A program made the position numbers and the translations under genes. The notes below the pieces were generated by a model, which was not told the origin of the DNA, did not search any database, and saw nothing but the letters and a program-made list of their open reading frames with translations. A stretch of 11,697 bases of DNA from Actinocrinis sp046724665 (GTDB taxonomy: Bacteria > Actinomycetota > Actinomycetes > Streptomycetales > Catenulisporaceae), in the NCBI GenBank assembly GCA_046724665.1, contig JBKOWZ010000263.1, positions 1 to 11,697 of the forward strand. Direction: 5' to 3'. How positions within the stretch are numbered: position 1 is the stretch's first letter; the number at the start of each line of letters is the position of its first letter. Shown piece by piece: positions 6,373-11,697 of this stretch.

Positions 6373-9300
6373 ATGACTGAGCTGGACGCACTGAAACAGT
6401 ACCTGGATTCGGCGGGCGAACCGCTCACGCTGGCCGCGCAGGACCCTCAGCTGCCCGCGCAGCTGTCCGCGTTCGTGGCCGCGATGCCCGTCAGTACCGT
6501 GACGATCGCGCCCGATGCCAGCGGTGTCGTGCTGAGCGGCGCAGTGCTGACCGTCTCCGGCACCATCGCCGCGCAGTGGCCGGTCACCGGGCTCGGCGGC
6601 ACCGACCCGGTGACAGTCCCGGTCACACACCTCACCCTCACCGTGACCGAGACCACGGCTGCTGACGGAACGGTGACCATTACGGCGGCAGCCACCGCGC
6701 AAGGCACGCTGACCGTCGGCGATCCGATCGACGTGGTACTCACCTCAGTGCCGACCCGCGCGTATGACGGCTCACCGCTGACCGCCTGGCAGCTCACGCC
6801 GGCCACCGCGGCCCAGGTCAGCGCTCTGCAACTGCTCGATCTGGGGTACGGCACCACCGCCGGCGCGCCGGGGCCGCTGGCAGGCCTGCCCGTTCTGCCG
6901 CCGGCGTTCCAGCTCACGGCGAGCGTCGCCCCCGGGGATTTGACGCTGACCTTCTATCCGGGTACCGATTACGCCCCGCTGCTCGGTTTCACCGTGCACG
7001 TCCCGGACGCGCGGTGGACCGTGATCACCGGCATGCTCGAACTGGACGGCGTCACGGTGCAGGCCGCGATCGGCCCCGGGCGGTGGCTGGCCAGCGTGAT
7101 CGGCACTATCGCCGTCGGCGGCGTGGCCATGCGGATCGGCGTGCGGATCAACGACGCCGCGGTGTGGACCGCCTTCGCGCGGCCCGCCGACGGCACGGCG
7201 TTCCCTGGCCTCGCCGCACTGGCCTCGTGGGCCGGCGGACGGGCGCTGACCAGCGGCGCCAACTCCGGCCTCGCCGCGCTCAACCTCGATGCCGCCGACC
7301 TGGACGCCGCGATCAGCAGCGTCGAACTCGCCTTCGACGTCAATGAGTTGACACTCAATTCCGTCAGGATCGGCACGCTGATCACCCTGGGCGCGCTGCG
7401 GTTCGACGTCGTGTTGTCGCTACCGGACCTGCGAGTCGCCGGCAGTCTGCACAACGGCGATCCGGTGCGTGCGGTAGACGTGCTCACCTCGTTGGGGCTG
7501 CCGGCAGCCGGCCTGCCTTCCGCACTGTCGATCAGCGCGGCGTCGTTCGCGGCCAACCTGGCGAAGCGCAGCTACTCGGCGAACCTCGCCCTCAGCGACG
7601 TGTGGACCGTCGGTCCCGTCACGCTCCAGCAACTCGCGCTCAGCCTCGGCCGCACCTCCTGGGGCGGGCTGAGCGGCTCGGTCCTGGCGCGGTTCGACCT
7701 CGGACCGTCCATCACGCTGGGGCTCGAAGCCGAATACGTGGACGACACCACGGGCTGGAGCTTCGAGGGCACCATGTGGAACTCCAGCGAACCGGTGATG
7801 TCGGATCTGATCGGCTCGCTGGGCAGCGACTACGGCATCGCCGCGGTGCCGGCGCCGCTGCGGAGCATGACGCTGACGTACGTGACCGCGAGCTTCCAGA
7901 CGGGCACCGGTGACCTCACCTTCGGCATCACCGGGGACTTCCAGATCGCCGGAGCCACCGCGACACTCGAAGTCGGCATCGCGATCACCAGCGCCGCGCG
8001 CGCGTCGACGGGTCCTGACACGACTGTCGGCACCGCCGGGTACGCGGCCAAGTTCAGCGGAACTCTGACGATCGGCTCGCTGACGTTCCAGGTCGCGTTC
8101 GACACCGCGCAGCGCGGCGGCGATGTGCGGCTCGCGGCGCATTGGGCGGCGCCGGACGACCAGACGTTCCTCGGGTTCGCCGACCTGGCCGAAGCGCTCG
8201 CACTGCCCGCCCCGGCGATCCCCGAAGGGCTCGACCTGCGGCTGAAGGCGGCCGACTTCAGCTACAACGTGAGCAAGGGCGAGTTGCTGATCGCCGCGCG
8301 GTCTGAGACGTACGGCGACGCGGTGTTCGTCGCGCTGCCCTCGCTCGATGCTGGTTCCACCGGTGCCGAGCCCACCGAACCGGGCCACGTCTACGCTTTC
8401 GCGGTCGCCATCGGGCACCCGATCGACCTGTCCGACATCCCGCTGCTCGGCGAGACGCTGGGTGAGGACGACACGTTCGGGGTCGAGGACATCCAGGCGG
8501 TCGTCTCCAGCGAGCCGCTGTCCGCCGCGACCGCCGCCGCGGCCAACGCTCTCGTCCCGGCCGGTTACCCGCGGTTCCCGGCGCAGGGCACCGCCGCGCA
8601 GGTGGCGCTGTCCGCGATCGTGCGGTTCGGGCAGCAGACGATCCCGCTCGCCCTGGGTACCGCACAGCCCGCCGGGTCCGCCGGCACGGGTGCCGGTGCG
8701 CTCGCGCCGAGCGGCACGACTCTCGGCGCTTCGTCAGGCGCCGGCGGTGTGGTGGCGCGGCCCGCGGCGGACGCGGACGGCACGGTCTGGTTCCGGGTGG
8801 AGAAGGCGTTCGGCCCGCTCACGGTCTCCCGGGTCGGCGCCCGCTACGGGGAGGGCGCGCTCTGGTTCGCGCTGGACGCCTCGCTACAGGCCGGCGGGCT
8901 GAGCCTGGTGCTCCAGGGCGCCTCGGTCGGCTCGCCGGTCACCACCTTCGCGCCGCGCTTCGACCTGCGCGGCCTGACCGTCGACTTCGCCGAGCCGCCG
9001 CTCGCGATCGGCGGCGGTTTCGGCGCGGTGACGCCGGCCGGGGGCGCAGACTTCCAGTACGACGGCTCGGCGGTGGTCTCGGCGGCGAACTGGAGCGCGC
9101 TGGCGTTCGGCTCCTACGCCGAGGCCGACGGCCATCCGTCGATGTTCCTGTTCCTCAAGGCCGCCGGTTCGTTCGGCGGCCCGCCGGCCTTCTTCGTCAC
9201 CGCGCTGGCCGGCGGTTTCGGCTACAACTCGACGGTGCGGATCCCGACGGCCGAGCAGGTATCCGACTTCCCGCTGGTGGCCGCGCTGTTCGATCCCTCG

Positions 9301-10947
9301 CGGCTTGGCGGGCCGAACGGCACCCCGGCGCAGGCGCTCGCGGCGCTCAGCGGCGAGCCGGACCCGTGGATCAGGCCGGCGCCGGGCCAGACCTGGCTCG
9401 CCGCCGGCGTGCGGTTCACCACCTTCCAGCAGCTCGACTCGACCGCGCTGCTGCTGGCCGAGTTCGGCAACGGCCTGACGGTACTGCTGCTCGGCGTGTC
9501 CACGGCGCGCTTCCCCAACTCCACCGCGCAGCGTCCTTACGCGCAGATCGAGCTGCAACTGCGGGCCCTGTTCCGCCCGGACGACGGCTTCCTCGGCGTG
9601 ACGGCCGTGCTGACCCGCAACTCCTATCTGATCGACCCGGCGTGCGTGCTGACCGGCGGGTTCGCCTTCTACATGTGGTTCGGCGAGAGCGAGCACGCCG
9701 GGGACTTCGTGGTCGCGCTCGGCGGCTACCACCCGGCCTTCACGCCCCCGGCGCACTATCCGGTGGTGCCGCGGGTCGGCTTCTCCTGGTCGCTGGACTC
9801 GGCGATCACCATCTCGGGCAGCGCGTACTTCGCTCTGACTCCCTCGGCGATCATGGCGGGCGGCTCGCTCGACGTGCGCTACCACGACGGGAACCTCACC
9901 GCCTGGTTCACCGCGCACGCGGACCTGATCGTCAGCTGGAGCCCGTTCCACTTCCGGGCCGGCATCGGGGTGAGCATCGGGGTCGCCTACGAGATGAACC
10001 TGCTGTTCACCACGCAGACGCTGTATCTGGAAGCGGGCGCCGACCTCACGCTGTGGGGCCCGCCGACCGGCGGCACGGTGACCGTGCGGCTGTGGATCAT
10101 CACCTTCACCGTGGCCTTCGGCGCGCCGGAGAACGCCGACCCGCCGCCGCTCGACTGGCCCGGGTTCCAGGCGCTGCTGCCCGCCCCGACGGCCGGCACC
10201 ACCTTCGCCGCGGCGGCGGGCCTGGCGGTCCCACTGGGCGAAAACGACAAGCGGCGGACGGCGCCGCCGGACCAGAGCGCGGTGTGGGCGGTGCGCGCCG
10301 ACGGCTTCGTGCTGACGCTGCGCAACGCGGTGCCGTCGACGAACGTGTTCCTCGGCTCCGCGGCGAAGCCGGCGGCGCTGACCGGCGAGACGGTCGACAT
10401 CCGCCCGATGCGGCGCACCGGCCTGACAGTGAATCAGCGCGTCGTGCTCACCCGAACTCAGGGCGCCGCACCGGGCGAGGTGGACCTGGCCGGCAGCGGC
10501 TGGAGCGTCACCTCCATCGTCTCGAATGTGCCCAAGGCGCTGTGGGGGACCGGCGACGGCCGCTCGCTCGATCCGGGCGACGCGCAGCTGGTGCCCGGAG
10601 CGCTGACCGGGCTGACGCTGGCCGCACCGCAGCCGACCCACGGATGGAGCGCCGGGCCGATCGACGCGGTCAACGTGCTGGGTATCGTGCAGGTCCCGCC
10701 CGGCGGCCCGCTGCCGCTCACCTCGGCGGCCGCGCCGTCCGGCAAGGCCGCCGCGCACGGCGACGCGGTAAGCGCCATCAGCGGACAGTTCGCCTCGCCG
10801 GCCGCGCAGTCCGCGCGCGCCGCGCTGTTCGCGGACCTGACCGCCTTGGGCGCGGCGCCGACGACGAACGGCGCGGTCTCCCGGTTCGCGGCCTCGGCGG
10901 CGACCGAGTTCGCCGACCAGCCGCTGCTGGCCGGCGCGGCGAGCTGA
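6373..10947 (+). CDS. Giant DUF6603 domain protein
   Basis: A 1524-residue protein of unknown function, Gly/Ala/Val/Thr-rich and almost wholly beta-strand in pattern, with no signal peptide, lipobox or membrane helix. Start: ATG 6373 with AGGG (6361-6364) 8 nt before; the frame is open to 6220 but overlaps the MBL gene there in a different frame. Residues 1-25 are a short helix. About 35-700 are beta-rich modules, including three degenerate repeats (373-407, 488-521, 610-644). About 800-1265 is a DUF6603-type region: it opens W-F-R-V-E-K-x-F-G-P-L, contains T-G-G-F-A-F-Y-M-W-F-G-E-S-E-H-A-G-D-F and G-G-Y-H-P-A-F-x-P-P-A-H-Y-P, then F-A-L-T-P-S-A-I-M-A-G-G and a W-F-T-A-H-A-D segment. The tail (1266-1524) has V-R-A-D-G-F and S-N-V-P-K-A-L-W-G segments that I associate with the same family, then an Ala-rich end. 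Cell location and activity are unknown. The low-complexity region at about 768-803 is probably a linker. Confidence 0.85.
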   Translation: MTELDALKQYLDSAGEPLTLAAQDPQLPAQLSAFVAAMPVSTVTIAPDASGVVLSGAVLTVSGTIAAQWPVTGLGGTDPVTVPVTHLTLTVTETTAADGTVTITAAATAQGTLTVGDPIDVVLTSVPTRAYDGSPLTAWQLTPATAAQVSALQLLDLGYGTTAGAPGPLAGLPVLPPAFQLTASVAPGDLTLTFYPGTDYAPLLGFTVHVPDARWTVITGMLELDGVTVQAAIGPGRWLASVIGTIAVGGVAMRIGVRINDAAVWTAFARPADGTAFPGLAALASWAGGRALTSGANSGLAALNLDAADLDAAISSVELAFDVNELTLNSVRIGTLITLGALRFDVVLSLPDLRVAGSLHNGDPVRAVDVLTSLGLPAAGLPSALSISAASFAANLAKRSYSANLALSDVWTVGPVTLQQLALSLGRTSWGGLSGSVLARFDLGPSITLGLEAEYVDDTTGWSFEGTMWNSSEPVMSDLIGSLGSDYGIAAVPAPLRSMTLTYVTASFQTGTGDLTFGITGDFQIAGATATLEVGIAITSAARASTGPDTTVGTAGYAAKFSGTLTIGSLTFQVAFDTAQRGGDVRLAAHWAAPDDQTFLGFADLAEALALPAPAIPEGLDLRLKAADFSYNVSKGELLIAARSETYGDAVFVALPSLDAGSTGAEPTEPGHVYAFAVAIGHPIDLSDIPLLGETLGEDDTFGVEDIQAVVSSEPLSAATAAAANALVPAGYPRFPAQGTAAQVALSAIVRFGQQTIPLALGTAQPAGSAGTGAGALAPSGTTLGASSGAGGVVARPAADADGTVWFRVEKAFGPLTVSRVGARYGEGALWFALDASLQAGGLSLVLQGASVGSPVTTFAPRFDLRGLTVDFAEPPLAIGGGFGAVTPAGGADFQYDGSAVVSAANWSALAFGSYAEADGHPSMFLFLKAAGSFGGPPAFFVTALAGGFGYNSTVRIPTAEQVSDFPLVAALFDPSRLGGPNGTPAQALAALSGEPDPWIRPAPGQTWLAAGVRFTTFQQLDSTALLLAEFGNGLTVLLLGVSTARFPNSTAQRPYAQIELQLRALFRPDDGFLGVTAVLTRNSYLIDPACVLTGGFAFYMWFGESEHAGDFVVALGGYHPAFTPPAHYPVVPRVGFSWSLDSAITISGSAYFALTPSAIMAGGSLDVRYHDGNLTAWFTAHADLIVSWSPFHFRAGIGVSIGVAYEMNLLFTTQTLYLEAGADLTLWGPPTGGTVTVRLWIITFTVAFGAPENADPPPLDWPGFQALLPAPTAGTTFAAAAGLAVPLGENDKRRTAPPDQSAVWAVRADGFVLTLRNAVPSTNVFLGSAAKPAALTGETVDIRPMRRTGLTVNQRVVLTRTQGAAPGEVDLAGSGWSVTSIVSNVPKALWGTGDGRSLDPGDAQLVPGALTGLTLAAPQPTHGWSAGPIDAVNVLGIVQVPPGGPLPLTSAAAPSGKAAAHGDAVSAISGQFASPAAQSARAALFADLTALGAAPTTNGAVSRFAASAATEFADQPLLAGAAS

Positions 10948-10995
10948 GACAGTGCTCTGACAAAACGCGGGCGCGGCTGGGCGCCGACGGATGGC

Positions 10996-11003
10996 GAGGG
11001 GAG
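10996..11003 (+). promoter_or_regulatory. Shine-Dalgarno for the GTG-started third operon gene
   Basis: GAGGGGAG ends 5 nt before the GTG at 11009 and supports that start. The nearby ATG at 10991 is in another frame. Confidence 0.6.
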
Positions 11004-11008
11004 AACCG

Positions 11009-11697
11009 GTGAGTCAGACGACCGTGGGCGCCGCGGTGGGGTCGGCGCCGCTGCCGCCGGGCTTCGTCCAGTTCTACGACGGCGTCCGGCCGAGCCTGGT
11101 CGCGGGCTCCTACCGCCTGACCGCGACCCAGAGCATCGACGGTCTCGCCACCGGCGCCTACTTCACGCCGCGCACCCAGGACTTCACGGTCGACGCGCCG
11201 CGCTTCGCCCTGGAGCCTGGGGACGTCGGCGAGCTGTATCCGCCCGCCGACGGCGCCGGCGATTTCGGCGCCACGCTGCCGTCCCTGGTGCTCAACCGCC
11301 GCACACTGCCCTGGGAACGGCCGCGGCCGGGCGGCGATCCGGCAGTCCCGTGGGTCGCGCTGCTCACCTTCCGCCCCGGCGAGACCGTGCCCGACCCGAC
11401 GACCGGACAGGCGCTGCGCGTGAGCACGGTCGCCGATTTCGTCGGCACGCAGCCGCCCGGCGTCCTCGCGCCGGCGATCGACCGCGGCTCGATCCCGCCG
11501 GAGCTGATGCAGAGCACGATGACCAGCGTGGTCGTGCTCCGCGAGGTGTTCACGGCGCTCGCCCCGACCGCCGACGAGGCGAAGCTGCTGGCCCACGTAC
11601 GCCATACCGACACCTCCGCGCAGGCCGCCACGGACTCGGCGCAGGACGGCTGGTACTCGGTCGTGGTCGGCAACCGGTTCCCGGCTACCGAGGTCGC
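11009..11697 (+). CDS. Conserved-looking protein of unknown function, 3' end outside window
   Basis: The first 229 residues of a gene that runs off the right edge without a stop; strong G/C bias at third positions throughout supports it. The start is GTG with its own Shine-Dalgarno, 61 nt after the DUF6603 stop. No signal peptide. Visible segments: P-P-G-F-V-Q-F-Y-D-G-V-R-P (16-28), beta strands with S-Y-R-L-T-A-T-Q (34-41), Q-D-F-T-V-D-A-P-R-F (57-66), L-E-P-G-D-V-G-E-L-Y-P-P (68-79), an L-N-R-R-T-L-P-W-E-R stretch (94-103) followed by P-W-V-A-L-L-T-F (113-120), and near the end a W-Y-S-V-V-V-G-N-R-F-P segment. The tone is of a structural, beta-rich protein; I believe similar proteins sit beside DUF6603 genes elsewhere, but I cannot name a family. 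Probably co-transcribed with the MBL and DUF6603 genes. Confidence 0.75.
   Translation, partial: MSQTTVGAAVGSAPLPPGFVQFYDGVRPSLVAGSYRLTATQSIDGLATGAYFTPRTQDFTVDAPRFALEPGDVGELYPPADGAGDFGATLPSLVLNRRTLPWERPRPGGDPAVPWVALLTFRPGETVPDPTTGQALRVSTVADFVGTQPPGVLAPAIDRGSIPPELMQSTMTSVVVLREVFTALAPTADEAKLLAHVRHTDTSAQAATDSAQDGWYSVVVGNRFPATEV

Noticed and set aside
4740..6428. 562-codon open frame on the minus strand opposite the MBL gene
   Set aside because: It is a high-GC antisense shadow: Arg/Gly/Val-rich with no domain pattern, while the plus strand has clear MBL motifs throughout.
8677..8770. GC-rich repetitive tract considered as a DNA repeat
   Set aside because: It is the coding sequence of a Gly/Ala/Ser linker in the DUF6603 protein and has no regular nucleotide period.
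8884..10758. 624-codon minus-strand open frame opposite the DUF6603 gene
   Set aside because: Arg/Gly-rich composition typical of antisense frames at high GC, and the plus strand carries the recognisable DUF6603 region.
9366..11012. 548-codon plus-strand open frame overlapping the DUF6603 gene
   Set aside because: Shifted-frame shadow, Arg/Ala/Gly-rich, lying inside a well-supported coding frame.

Overview
This is a high-GC, actinobacterial-looking window. Third codon positions in the main genes are almost all G or C, the Shine-Dalgarno sequences are purine-rich, a GTG start is used, and there is a classic lipobox lipoprotein and a Sec-secreted protein of a kind common in Streptomyces and relatives. 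I cannot fix the genus. Two broken IS1182-type transposase pieces and a decayed phosphatase gene suggest a plastic accessory region; a chromosome arm is possible but inferred.

Layout. 1-835: a leader with a strong GC hairpin, a small lipoprotein gene (+), and a convergent gap. 836-1393 (-): a small exported four-cysteine beta-rich protein. 1394-2175: an IS graveyard on the minus strand, with the last ~140 residues of one IS1182-type transposase, a candidate IS end, then the first ~30 residues of a second copy, head to tail. 2176-3864 (-): a CocE/NonD (peptidase S15-like) alpha/beta hydrolase with a PepX_C-type C-terminal domain. 3865-4691: a mostly unassigned stretch that includes a frameshifted stub of a histidine phosphatase gene (4407-~4493) and the upstream region of the next operon.

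4692-11697 (+): the main item, an apparent operon running off the window. It encodes (i) a soluble 548-residue ComEC/Rec2-like metallo-beta-lactamase (MBL) protein, (ii) a giant 1524-residue protein with a DUF6603-type region at about residues 800-1265 and degenerate beta-rich repeats before it, and (iii) the first 229 residues of a further conserved-looking protein of unknown function. Gaps are 34 and 61 nt, each gene has its own Shine-Dalgarno sequence, and none has a signal peptide or obvious membrane segment. The likely arrangement is an MBL phosphodiesterase or nuclease made together with a very large cytoplasmic or non-classically exported beta-rich protein. What they do together is unknown, and this is the best candidate for an undescribed system here.

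No tRNA, rRNA or CRISPR array was seen.
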